The notes: generated by a model from the letters alone, not told the origin. A stretch of 64,000 nt of DNA from Luteimonas sp. RC10 (GCF_014192745.1 NZ_JACHYJ010000002.1:310001-374000), one strand, 5' to 3'. Counted from the first letter of the stretch, positions 1-9,253 are shown. A program made the numbers and translations.

Positions 1-54
1 CGTCCGCCGCCGACCCGCCTATACTGCCAGCCAACAGGGAACGGACCTCACTGC

Positions 55-405
55 TTGAGCCAGGACATCAAGGCCCTCCAGGCCGCATTGCGTGCCTTCG
101 CGCAGGCGCGCGACTGGGAGCAGTTCCATAGCCCCAAGAACCTCGCCGCCTCGCTGTCGATCGAGGCCGCCGAAGTGCTGGAGCACTTCCAGTGGCTCAC
201 CGAGGCGCAGAGCCGCCAGCTTGATGCCGAGCGCACGGCGCAGGTGGCCGACGAGATCGCCGACGTGCTGCTCTATCTGCTGCAACTGGCCGACAAGTTG
301 GGCATCGACCCCCTGGCCGCCGCACGCGACAAGCTCGCCCGCAATGCCGAGCGCTATCCCGTCGAGCGCGCCAAGGGCAGCAGCGCCAAGTACACCGAGC
401 TCTAA
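55..405 (+). CDS. MazG-like nucleotide pyrophosphohydrolase
   Basis: This 116-residue protein should hydrolyse a (d)NTP to the monophosphate and pyrophosphate, as small all-alpha MazG/RS21-C6 (dCTPase-type) enzymes do. The metal-binding signature is visible as E37xxE40 followed by E67xxD70, and the whole chain is one MazG domain. The start is a TTG at 55, chosen because the family's N-terminal 'L..F...R.W..FH.PKNLA' block begins directly after it. It stops 29 bases before a helicase gene on the same strand, so the two are probably co-transcribed. MazG-like enzymes beside DUF2075 helicases are a pairing I recall from other genomes, which suggests a role in nucleotide signalling or defence rather than general housekeeping. 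The substrate cannot be told from sequence. Confidence 0.85.
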   Translation: MSQDIKALQAALRAFAQARDWEQFHSPKNLAASLSIEAAEVLEHFQWLTEAQSRQLDAERTAQVADEIADVLLYLLQLADKLGIDPLAAARDKLARNAERYPVERAKGSSAKYTEL

Positions 406-434
406 CCACAGGCCTACCGGGGGGAACCGGCCGC

Positions 435-2285
435 GTGATCGTTTACCAGTCCACCAAGCAACAGTTTCTCGACGACAGCGACAACCGCGATATCGAGGAT
501 CTGATCCGCGATGCGTACCTGCGCAAGACCGGACGCTACGCCAGCGAGAGCGAGTCCCGTGCCTGGCACGGCTCCTTGCGTGAGATGGCTCGCGTGCTGC
601 GTGACCGCCAGATTCCCAACGACACCGGCATCGGCGTCGAGTTCGGCATTCCGCAAAGCGGAAAGCGTATCGACTTCATCCTCTCCGGCCATGCCGAGAA
701 CGGCACACCGCACGTGGTGATTGTCGAGCTCAAGCAGTGGTCCAGCGCGCGCCTGAGCGAAAAGGACGGCCTCATCGTCGCCAACCGTGGCGGCCGCCGC
801 GAGACCGAAGGCCCGCACCCCAGCTATCAGGCGTGGTCCTACGCCGCGCTGCTCGACAGCTTCAATGAGGCCGTCTACGACAGCGGCACCGAACTGCGGC
901 CGTGCGCCTACCTGCACAACTACCGCGACGACGGCGTCATCCGCCACCCGCATTACGCGCCCTACCTCGACAAGGCACCGCTGTTCCTCCGAGGTGACGA
1001 TGAGCTGGAACGCCTGCGCGCATTCATCCGCCAGCACGTGCGCAAGGGCGACGGCGGCGCCCTGCTCTACCAGATCGAGAACGGCCGCATCCGCCCCTCC
1101 AAGATGCTGGCCGACAGCGTCGTCAAAATGCTCAAGGGCAATCGCGAGTTCGTACTGATCGACGACCAGAAGGTGGTCTACGAGACCTGCCTGGCGCGGT
1201 CTGTGGAAGCCAGCCCCGAGCGCAAGCAGGTGGTCATCGTCAAAGGTGGCCCGGGCACCGGCAAGTCCGTCGTGGCAGTAAACCTGCTGGTCGAGTTGAC
1301 CAAGCGGGGGCTGGTGACCCAGTACGTGTCCAAGAACGCCGCGCCTCGCGCGGTGTACGCACAGAAGCTGGCCGGTCACCTGCGCAAGGCGGAGATCGGC
1401 GCCTTGTTCTCAGGCTCCGGCCGATTCCACACCGCCGATCCCAATGTCTTCGACACGCTGGTCGTGGACGAGGCCCACCGCCTCAATGCCAAGAGCGGCC
1501 TGTACGGTAACCTCGGCCACAACCAGGTGATGGAACTGATCCGCAGCGCCAAATGCACGATCTTCTTCGTCGATGACGACCAGATCGTGACCCTGGCTGA
1601 CATCGGCCACACGAACGAACTCGTCCAGTGGGCCAACGCCGCCGGCGCTCAGGTGACGATGCTGGAACTCGCCTCCCAGTTCCGCTGCAGCGGCTCGGAT
1701 GGCTATATCGCCTGGCTCGACGACTGGCTGGGCCTGCGCGAGACCGCCAATCCGGATTTCGACCGAGACGCCTTCGACTTCCGCATCGTCGATTCGCCGG
1801 TCGAACTGCACGATCTGATTCGGGAGAAGAACAAGGTCAACAACAAGTCGCGCGTCGTGGCGGGTTACTGCTGGGACTGGAACAGCAAGAAGAATCCGAA
1901 CGCCGACGACATCGTGATCCCGGCGTTCGACTACCGCGCGCAATGGAACCTGGGCCGAGATGGCAGCCTCTGGATCGTGGCCGACGGTTCTGTCGAACAG
2001 GTCGGTTGCATCCACACCTGCCAGGGCCTGGAGCTGGACTACGTCGGCGTGATCATCGGCCCCGACCTGCAATCACGCGACGGCCAGCTTGTCACCGCCC
2101 CCGAACACCGCTCGCGCATGGACCGCTCGATTCGCGGTTACAAGACGCTGATGAAGCAGGACCCCGAAGCCACGCGAGAGCGCGTGGATCGGATCATCCG
2201 CAACACTTACAAGACGCTGATGAGCCGGGGGATGAAGGGGTGTTATGTGTATGCGAGACATCTAACAAAACCACATACCCGCTAA
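435..2285 (+). CDS. PD-(D/E)XK nuclease-like plus DUF2075 helicase
   Basis: The 616-residue product is a P-loop ATPase of the DUF2075 (Schlafen-group-3-like DNA/RNA helicase) family. Walker A is GGPGTGKS at residues 271-278 and the DEAH box is at D345-H348. The N-terminal 200 residues carry a likely PD-(D/E)XK nuclease core, with D80 and E98-L-K100 on successive strands. The gene starts with GTG at 435, 29 bases after the MazG-like gene, and is followed 64 bases later by a second nuclease/NTPase. The C-terminus is odd: after the family-like GCYVY the frame ends in an unrelated-looking tail, and a one-base shift would extend it to 2362 (see findings). A nucleic-acid remodelling or cleaving defence function is inferred from domains and neighbours, not shown. 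Confidence 0.8.
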   Translation: MIVYQSTKQQFLDDSDNRDIEDLIRDAYLRKTGRYASESESRAWHGSLREMARVLRDRQIPNDTGIGVEFGIPQSGKRIDFILSGHAENGTPHVVIVELKQWSSARLSEKDGLIVANRGGRRETEGPHPSYQAWSYAALLDSFNEAVYDSGTELRPCAYLHNYRDDGVIRHPHYAPYLDKAPLFLRGDDELERLRAFIRQHVRKGDGGALLYQIENGRIRPSKMLADSVVKMLKGNREFVLIDDQKVVYETCLARSVEASPERKQVVIVKGGPGTGKSVVAVNLLVELTKRGLVTQYVSKNAAPRAVYAQKLAGHLRKAEIGALFSGSGRFHTADPNVFDTLVVDEAHRLNAKSGLYGNLGHNQVMELIRSAKCTIFFVDDDQIVTLADIGHTNELVQWANAAGAQVTMLELASQFRCSGSDGYIAWLDDWLGLRETANPDFDRDAFDFRIVDSPVELHDLIREKNKVNNKSRVVAGYCWDWNSKKNPNADDIVIPAFDYRAQWNLGRDGSLWIVADGSVEQVGCIHTCQGLELDYVGVIIGPDLQSRDGQLVTAPEHRSRMDRSIRGYKTLMKQDPEATRERVDRIIRNTYKTLMSRGMKGCYVYARHLTKPHTR

Positions 2286-2349
2286 GCACGGTATTTACGT
2301 ATCGTGCCTATTATTTAAACAGAAACCCCGCCAAGGACAGAGGGATCAA

Positions 2350-4842
2350 ATGGAAACACTGACCGAATCGTCAAGAAAGGAAATTGGACTCGCAGATCGC
2401 ATTTCTTCCTACAGCGAGTCCCTCAAAGACGATGGAAACGAAGCACAAACTCGCTTCCATGTCATAGATGAGTTCCTAGTTCATGAAATCGGATGGCAAA
2501 AGAGCTCGATAAAAGTTGAACCCTACATTGAGGGCGCCGGCTACGCCGACTACTCTTTAAACACTTCGGGACGCTGTCGAATTATTTTAGAAGCAAAACG
2601 CAACGGAACAGAGCTATGCTCACTCAAGCAAGACGACTTTTCCGTAGTACCTTTGAGTAGCTCAGCCCTCAAAGGGGCGGCTAGCGGCGTTAGCCAGGCT
2701 ATTGGATATGCGGCTCGAATGGGGTCAGCTTTAGGGGCCGTCACCAACGGACATCAATGGATCCTGTTCCGCGCATACAGAGGCGATGGGAAGCCACCTC
2801 AAGAGGGGTTAGCCGTTGTTTTCTCATCGTCAACGTCACTAATCAACTCCTGGACGCACTTCTATGACTTCATGTCAGAGATCGGACTGGAAGAGCATAG
2901 GCTTTTAAATTTTCTACAGGAAAAAGAGTCTGGCACCGTTCCAATTAGAGCTTCTTACTTCAAGGCATTTGATCGCAGTTACAAGAGGGTTCCGCAGACA
3001 TCGGATCTAGCATTCACCTTGAGCGAGCTTTTCCGAAGGTCCTTCATTCGCATAAACACAAAGTCAAAGCAGGCGCTTATAGAATGCTTTGTAGAAACAA
3101 GAGCAAGCCGGGAAGCCGACGTAGCTTTCGAGAAAATAGTTAATGAGCTAATTGATCGAGCCATAAGAAGACTTGACTCCATTGACGCGTCAAATCCAGA
3201 CAGCCTTCAAGGCTTAATAGAGCAAGCAGTAGAGCTAAGAATAGGCGAGTTTGTATTGCTTGTTGGCAACAAAGGCTCCGGAAAGACCACATTCCTTAAT
3301 AGGTTTTTTTCAAAAATCCTTCCAGCAAGCCTTAAGGACAGAGTGATAAATCTCGGAGTTGATCTACTAAAAAGCGAAGGATCCGACCTGCATCTTACAG
3401 ATTGGATCTCAAATGAGCTAATACAGCAGTCCGAGCAACAACTCTTCGGAACAACCCCCACATTCGATCAACTGCGCGGCGCATTCTGGCGCATGTACAC
3501 ACGAATGAGGTCAGGCGAACTGGCACCTCTATATCAAAGAGATCCAGATGCATTCCGCCAAAAATTCGGGGAAGAACTGAGCACCCTAAGGCGAGACTCG
3601 CCTAGAGAATACTTACTAGGCCTACTAACTCGCGCATTGGGAGGAGAGCATCGCTTACCGATAATCATATTCGACAACGTCGACCACCTGCCCAGAGACA
3701 CGCAAGACATAGTTTTCCAGTACGCGGTAGGAATATCTAGCAGCGTAGCTTCATTTCTTATCTGCCCCGTCACCGACACCACAGTATGGTCACTCAGCAA
3801 AGCAGGGCCTCTGCAGAGCTTTCACTCGAGAGCTTTTTTTCTCCCTGTCCCCAGCCTTAAAGATGTATTCGCAAAGCGACTCCATGTCCTAAAATCAGAA
3901 CTTCGGAAGCCAGAGGATGCAAAGCCTCAGAGCGCCCTTGTAGGGAAAGGGATGAATTTAACCATTGCAAATGCGGAGTCTTTCTGCGCGGCTGTAGAAT
4001 CCATTTTCGTCTCGACCTCCGACATTACCGCAGTAATCGGCCGACTGTGTAACTATGACGTCAGAAGGAGCCTAGAGCTTTCTGGAGAAATTCTTTCTTC
4101 ACCATGGATAGGACTTGAGGAACTCCTAAGAATGTATGTTGCAAAAGGAGATGTGAGACCAAAGAGAACTGCCCTCATAACATCTCTCGTTCTCCAGAAC
4201 GGCACGATATTTGACGAGGACAAGCATAACTTTCTAATCAATGTCTTCTCCAGGCCCGCCGGAACACTTACATCCCCATTCCTTGCTCTATACCTAATTC
4301 GCTATTTAACTTCCGTAGACGAAAAAGCATCCACGACAAGAGACAGGTTTGTCAGCATCTCCCAGATCTGGGATAACCACCACTCCCTAGGGATTCATCG
4401 CGACACATTCAGATATTATATAGACAGATTGTTCTTCAGAAATCTTATCGAAGCTTACGACCCATCAGAACGAACAGTAAGAGAAGAAACATTAATTCGC
4501 GTAAGCCCGGCAGGCAGCGCTCACGCAAGACTAGTATTTAGTGACAACGTTTATCTTTCTCAGATGGCCCTTGTGACATCGATCGCGGATGAGATCACTA
4601 CACTTAAGATCCGCGAGGAGGCCCAAAAAGACCACCCAGGCTGGCTAAAGATATGCAACATATTCTTAACTTCCATGAAGATGGAAGACAAAAGAGTTTT
4701 TCCTATTATTTCGAATGATCTTTACCCTTGGATCATATCTATTCGAGATGATATTGATCAGCTCCATAAGCGAATTGCGGAGCGCCGGGAGATAAAGAAC
4801 AACAAGGAAAGAAGGATCAGCCCCCGATCTCGGCAGACCTGA
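2350..4842 (+). CDS. HsdR-N-like nuclease / P-loop NTPase / winged-helix protein, putative defence gene
   Basis: I do not recognise a named family for this 830-residue protein. Residues about 25-130 resemble the N-terminal nuclease domain of type I restriction HsdR subunits, with D67 and E81-A-K83 as the PD-(D/E)XK core. A P-loop follows: Walker A GNKGSGKT at 306-313 and Walker B IIIFDNVDH ending near residue 446 (D442, D445), as in STAND/KAP/Orc-type ATPases. Residues about 650-740 look like a winged helix. Base composition is much lower in GC than both flanks (by eye below 50 percent) with many AGA, ATA and TTA codons, so the gene was probably acquired horizontally. It follows the MazG and DUF2075 genes on the same strand. 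An ATP-gated nuclease of a defence system is the best guess. Confidence 0.7.
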   Translation: METLTESSRKEIGLADRISSYSESLKDDGNEAQTRFHVIDEFLVHEIGWQKSSIKVEPYIEGAGYADYSLNTSGRCRIILEAKRNGTELCSLKQDDFSVVPLSSSALKGAASGVSQAIGYAARMGSALGAVTNGHQWILFRAYRGDGKPPQEGLAVVFSSSTSLINSWTHFYDFMSEIGLEEHRLLNFLQEKESGTVPIRASYFKAFDRSYKRVPQTSDLAFTLSELFRRSFIRINTKSKQALIECFVETRASREADVAFEKIVNELIDRAIRRLDSIDASNPDSLQGLIEQAVELRIGEFVLLVGNKGSGKTTFLNRFFSKILPASLKDRVINLGVDLLKSEGSDLHLTDWISNELIQQSEQQLFGTTPTFDQLRGAFWRMYTRMRSGELAPLYQRDPDAFRQKFGEELSTLRRDSPREYLLGLLTRALGGEHRLPIIIFDNVDHLPRDTQDIVFQYAVGISSSVASFLICPVTDTTVWSLSKAGPLQSFHSRAFFLPVPSLKDVFAKRLHVLKSELRKPEDAKPQSALVGKGMNLTIANAESFCAAVESIFVSTSDITAVIGRLCNYDVRRSLELSGEILSSPWIGLEELLRMYVAKGDVRPKRTALITSLVLQNGTIFDEDKHNFLINVFSRPAGTLTSPFLALYLIRYLTSVDEKASTTRDRFVSISQIWDNHHSLGIHRDTFRYYIDRLFFRNLIEAYDPSERTVREETLIRVSPAGSAHARLVFSDNVYLSQMALVTSIADEITTLKIREEAQKDHPGWLKICNIFLTSMKMEDKRVFPIISNDLYPWIISIRDDIDQLHKRIAERREIKNNKERRISPRSRQT

Positions 4843-5070
4843 CTCGTACATCTTTTCCATCAAATGAGTTTTGCTGATTTTGCAACTGCGTTTGACCGTT
4901 TCATGCGGCCATCGACATGACATCAAAAGCAATCGGCCCGTGCTAACCAAGCCGGACAAGCCCAGTAGTTTCTCCGCTCCGCCCATGCGGCCTTGCCCGT
5001 CTGTATCCCACGAAGATGCGGGGCCGGTTACCTGGGCCCTGTCCTGCTGTCGAGCGGACGCACTCAGTGC

Positions 5071-6693
5071 TCAGCCACGCGCCGAATCAATGAAGCCGCG
5101 GTACTTCTGCACGGTATTGGAGAGGTCGTTGATGCGGGCGGCCTGTGCGTAGATGGTGTCGAAGATGAACTTCTCGGCATCCTGGGAGATGCCCTCCAGG
5201 TACTGGTAGTCCTCCGGCAAGGCGTCGATGATGGCGGCCTTCGCGGTATCGGTCAGCTGGCCCTGCGCGGTGGTCAGCAGTTCCTCGGGGATGCTGGCCA
5301 GGGCGTCGGCGATTTCCTTGCGGACGCCTTCGCTCAGGCCACCAAGCGCGTCAGAAACGGCATTGGCGATCGGCCCCGAGGCTTTGGAGCCCACCACCGG
5401 GATGGCCGAGACCGCCACGTCGATCAGGAAGCCGGCCATCGCGTCGCGGGCGGCGTTGTCGGCTTCAAGATCGGCGTAGCCGGTGGCCACCGCATCCTGC
5501 AGCGCAGCGGTGATCATGGCGACATCCGCGGTGGCACCCTCGATCATGCGCAGATCCTGATGATCGACGACGCCGTTGCCGTCCACGTCATCCACGCCCT
5601 CAAGCTTGTTGCTGATGTTGATGGCCTCGGTCGTGAAGTCCGCGACGGCGTCCATCACCTGCGAGGCCTTCGGGTTATCGGGGTTCAGGCCAGTCAGGCG
5701 GAACAGATTGGACAAGGTGGCCAGGTCGTTGCCAACGTGGGTCTCATTGGGGTTGGTCGAGCCGCTCGGCTTGCCCTCGTTGCCCACCGTGAGTTCGTTG
5801 AGGATGGTGTCCGAGTGGTTCACGAACAGGTCGCTCAATGCCTCGGCACGCTGTGGTAGCGGCTTGTTCTGATGGTCGAAGTAATGATTATCGAAGGAGT
5901 CGCCGCGGGAGTTGTCCCCCACGAAACGCACCAAATCGTTCACGTCCTGCGACGTGCCGTGCTCGGAGACGGTGTCGATCAGGATCGCCATCGGGTCGCG
6001 CACATTGCGACCCTCGAAGGCCGGGTTGGTGAACGCCATGCCATGGGCGGAAACCGCCTCCTGCAGGGTGCTGCGCGCGTCGCCGGACAGGTCGGACAGC
6101 ACGGCATTGACGGAAGCCGAGCCACCCGCCTGGTCCAGCGCGTTGAGCATGACACCGGCGAAGTTGCCCTGCTCCATCGGCGTGAACATCGGCGGTTCGG
6201 CCAGGATACGCTCGGACAGGAACTCGCCCGCGAATTTCTCGATGAACGCAGTGCCATTGGCGCTGTTGGCCAGTGCGTCGATGGTATCGGTGACCACCGC
6301 GCCATTTGGGTTGAGGCCAGCCGGCGCCACGGCGCCGTTGCCGAAGATATTGGTGAAGCTCACAACGTCCTGGAAGCCGATGGCGCCATCAACGTAAGCG
6401 TCGGCCACGGCTTGCGTGATCGTCTCGCGCTCGAGGTCAGTAATGCGACCATCTTCGACCAGCTTGTCCAGCTTCTCGGACGTCAGCCAGGACATCGTCG
6501 CGCCGCCGTCCTTCTCCACGATGGTGTCGATGAGTTCGCTGCGCTCTTCGGGCCTAACGTTGGTCAGTTGCTCGGCGAAGAAATCGAGCCGACCGTCCAG
6601 ATCGTCTCCCCAGAAGGGCCTGTCGCCTTCCTTGAGGACGTTGTCCGCAATTGCATTCAGATCATTACATTGCTGGATGCCTTCGACGCCCAT
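5071..6693 (-). CDS. Unrecognised 540-aa protein with EF-hand loop and hydrophobic hairpin
   Basis: No family is recognised. The protein has no signal peptide and is mostly helical, acidic and rich in Ala, Asp and Asn. A canonical EF-hand calcium loop spans D369-D380 (D369, D371, N373, D377, D380). A Gly/Ala-rich hydrophobic stretch at about 419-450 with a central IPVVG could be a helical hairpin that inserts in a membrane, as seen in several secreted toxins and colicin-like proteins. The start ATG at 6693 has an AGGGTGG ribosome site just upstream. The gene is convergent with the putative defence cassette, and its GC content matches the chromosome more than its neighbour at 2350-4842. A secreted effector is possible, but no toxin domain, immunity gene or secretion marker is visible. 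Confidence 0.6.
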   Translation of the reverse strand: MGVEGIQQCNDLNAIADNVLKEGDRPFWGDDLDGRLDFFAEQLTNVRPEERSELIDTIVEKDGGATMSWLTSEKLDKLVEDGRITDLERETITQAVADAYVDGAIGFQDVVSFTNIFGNGAVAPAGLNPNGAVVTDTIDALANSANGTAFIEKFAGEFLSERILAEPPMFTPMEQGNFAGVMLNALDQAGGSASVNAVLSDLSGDARSTLQEAVSAHGMAFTNPAFEGRNVRDPMAILIDTVSEHGTSQDVNDLVRFVGDNSRGDSFDNHYFDHQNKPLPQRAEALSDLFVNHSDTILNELTVGNEGKPSGSTNPNETHVGNDLATLSNLFRLTGLNPDNPKASQVMDAVADFTTEAINISNKLEGVDDVDGNGVVDHQDLRMIEGATADVAMITAALQDAVATGYADLEADNAARDAMAGFLIDVAVSAIPVVGSKASGPIANAVSDALGGLSEGVRKEIADALASIPEELLTTAQGQLTDTAKAAIIDALPEDYQYLEGISQDAEKFIFDTIYAQAARINDLSNTVQKYRGFIDSARG

Positions 6694-6865
6694 GCTGCCA
6701 CCCTGGCTTGGAAAAGATGCCCAAAAGGGTAGCCAGGGCCCGCGCGAGGACCAGCTAGGGTCAACCCGGGGCGACCCTATTCATCGGGATGTCGATAGCC
6801 AAACGTTCACACTCGCCCAGCCGTCATACGACGTCCAAGCTGAGCGATGGTGACGCCCCACCCCG

Positions 6866-9070
6866 TCAGTGCGCGGGTGTCATAGCTGCATCCCCCACCC
6901 GACGCAGCCGCCCGCGCGTTTCCAGCAGGTCCACGGCCAGGTCGAGTTCGTCGTCGGCCAGCAGCGGGCCATCGCCGGTGATGGCGTAGCCCACCCAGCG
7001 GCCGCGGCCTTCGTGCTTGGCGCGGTAGAGCGCGGCATCGGCGATGCGCAGGCTCAGTGGCCAGTCGCCGCTGCGGCTGGGGTGCGCGGGAAACAGGCTG
7101 GCGCCCATCGAAACGCTGAGCTCGACGGTGCCGGTGGGGCGCACCAGTGATTCGGCCTGCAGGCGTTCGCGCAGCCGACGGAACAGCGCCGGGGCGTCGG
7201 CGAGCGTGCTGCCGGGGCAGATCCACAGGAATTCTTCGCCGCCCCAGCGGGCGATGACGTCGCCGGTGCGCCCGCAGTCACGCAGGATGTCGCCCAGGTG
7301 CATCAGGGCATGGTCGCCGCCCTCGTGGCCGTGCAGGTCGTTGACGCGCTTGAAATGGTCGAGGTCGAGCAGTGCAACGAGCATCGGCGGCTGCGTCTGC
7401 CCCTGGGCCTGCGCGGCGACGCGCGCGTCGAGCCAGGTCTGCACGTAGCGGCGGTTGCGCAGGCCGGTCAGTGCGTCCTCTTCGCTCTGGCGGCGGATGG
7501 CGGCGTTGAGCTGTTCGAGTTCGCGGTGCTGGGCCTCGATCTCGACGTTCTTGCGGGCGAGTTCGGCATTGGCGTGACGGCGGCGGCGGCCTTCGCGCAG
7601 TTTCAGCACCACGAATGTGCCCAGCGCCAGCAAGGCGGCCAGCAGGCCGTAGACGATGCTGCGCTGGCGTTGTTCGCTGGTCTGCAGCGCGGCGAAGGCG
7701 ACCTGTTCGGCGGCGCGGGCGCGCTCGACGGCGGCCAGTTCGCTCTCCTTGCGGGCCAGGCCGATGGCCGATTCGAGTTCGGCGATACGGGTGCGCGATT
7801 CGACGTTCACCGATTCGTCGTTGAGCGCCTTGTACTCGCGCATCAGCGCCAGCGCCTCGCGATGACGGCCCAGTGCATCGAGGGTGTCGATCATGCGCGG
7901 GTAGAGCTCCAGCCGGCGCGGCACGTTGTCGGACTGGGCGAACAGTGCGCGCGAGCGCTCGAACGCGACGGCCGCGGCCTCGTGTTCGCCCAGGTCCGCA
8001 TGTGCGGCGCCGATATTGGAGTAGACGATGGCGGCCTCGCCGTTGTCGCCGGCGCCTTCGATCGCAGCGGCGGCTTCGCGCAGCAGCGGCAGTGCCTCGC
8101 GCGGGCGATCGAGCCGGCGCAGCACGTTGGCCAGGTTGTTGAGGGCCGCCACCGGCGAGACGCCTTCGGCGCGTGCGCTGTCGAGTGCCTGGCGATACAG
8201 CGCTTCGGCCTGGCCCAGGCGGGCCGCGCCTTCGTAGCCCGAAGCGAGGTTGCTCAGGATCTCGGCGCGCGACAGGCCCGGCCGGGGCTTGGCGTCGTAG
8301 GCGGCCAGCGCGCGGCGGCCGTACTCGATGGCCTTGGGCCAGTCCTGAGCGTAGACGAAGACGCCGGTGGCGTTGTGGAGCAAGGCCGGGTCCGCCGGGC
8401 GGTTGAGCGCCTTGCCCACGCGCTCGACTTCCAGCAACGCCTCGATCGCCTCGGGCATGTGGCCCTGCTGGGCGGAGACGATGAAGACGATCTGGTTGGC
8501 GTTGTACTCCACCAGATGCGGGTGCGTGGGCACCTTCGACAGCGCGATGCGCGCCACGCGCAAAGCGTCCTCTTGCGCGCCCATGTTGTAGTAGGACGCG
8601 GCGAGTTGCCGCCACAGTTCGGCCAGGTCGTGCTCGCCGCCGAGGCGGGTTTCCAGGCGCGCGGTCTCGGCTTCGAGTTCGGCGATGCCGGCCGCATCCC
8701 GAGCCACCCAGATCGCGCCGTTGAGCTGCTTGAGCAGCCGCAGCATCTGCTCGGGCGTCAGCGCTGCGCGGGTGCGCAGTGCACTGCCGATCTCGACCAC
8801 GGCATCGCGTCGGCTGGCAGCGCCAGCCGCATCGACCAAAGCCAGGCCCAGGGCGACATCCGGGTCCGCCGATGCGTTCGCCTGCCATGCCGGTTCGCCC
8901 ATGCGCAGCGCAGCGGCCGGGTCTCGGGGGGTGAGTTCAGCGACGCAGGCCGGCACGTCTGCCGGGGTGGTGCAGGATTCGGCGGGCACCGGGTCGGCGG
9001 CCCACGAGGGGCCGGCGGCGGCAAGCAGGCACGGCAACAGCAACGAGTGCGAACGGGCGCAACGCGACAT
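6866..9070 (-). CDS. Diguanylate cyclase with periplasmic TPR domain
   Basis: The 734-residue protein should make cyclic di-GMP from two GTP. A signal peptide (cleavage near the SWA-A motif, about residue 25) leads into a long periplasmic domain of TPR-type helical repeats (about 40-440). A single membrane helix lies at about 471-490, followed by a charged coiled-coil linker and a C-terminal GGDEF domain. The active-site motif is GGEEF at residues 610-614, a catalytically competent variant. This layout resembles periplasmic-sensing cyclases in which the TPRs bind a peptide or protein signal. The gene stands alone, with 172 bases to the next minus-strand gene. The ligand is unknown. Confidence 0.9.
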   Translation of the reverse strand: MSRCARSHSLLLPCLLAAAGPSWAADPVPAESCTTPADVPACVAELTPRDPAAALRMGEPAWQANASADPDVALGLALVDAAGAASRRDAVVEIGSALRTRAALTPEQMLRLLKQLNGAIWVARDAAGIAELEAETARLETRLGGEHDLAELWRQLAASYYNMGAQEDALRVARIALSKVPTHPHLVEYNANQIVFIVSAQQGHMPEAIEALLEVERVGKALNRPADPALLHNATGVFVYAQDWPKAIEYGRRALAAYDAKPRPGLSRAEILSNLASGYEGAARLGQAEALYRQALDSARAEGVSPVAALNNLANVLRRLDRPREALPLLREAAAAIEGAGDNGEAAIVYSNIGAAHADLGEHEAAAVAFERSRALFAQSDNVPRRLELYPRMIDTLDALGRHREALALMREYKALNDESVNVESRTRIAELESAIGLARKESELAAVERARAAEQVAFAALQTSEQRQRSIVYGLLAALLALGTFVVLKLREGRRRRHANAELARKNVEIEAQHRELEQLNAAIRRQSEEDALTGLRNRRYVQTWLDARVAAQAQGQTQPPMLVALLDLDHFKRVNDLHGHEGGDHALMHLGDILRDCGRTGDVIARWGGEEFLWICPGSTLADAPALFRRLRERLQAESLVRPTGTVELSVSMGASLFPAHPSRSGDWPLSLRIADAALYRAKHEGRGRWVGYAITGDGPLLADDELDLAVDLLETRGRLRRVGDAAMTPAH

Positions 9071-9253
9071 GGACAGGTCCCCAGCAAGACTCTGGCGCGC
9101 TGGCGTTCCCTGGCCGATCGGCGCGCCGCCGTCGATCGCCCTCCCCGGCCTGCGACGCGATGTCGCATCGTCCGGATTCCTCGTATCGGCAGCGGCTGCC
9201 CGATCTGTAGTGAAGATTACGTGATGGCGGTCACCTGTGGGAGGTGGATTGCA

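Noticed and set aside
4843-5070. Possible small gene between the cassette and the convergent 540-aa gene
   Set aside because: Frames here lack a ribosome site and mostly overlap the coding strand of the neighbour; composition is changing from AT-rich to GC-rich, which fits an island edge.
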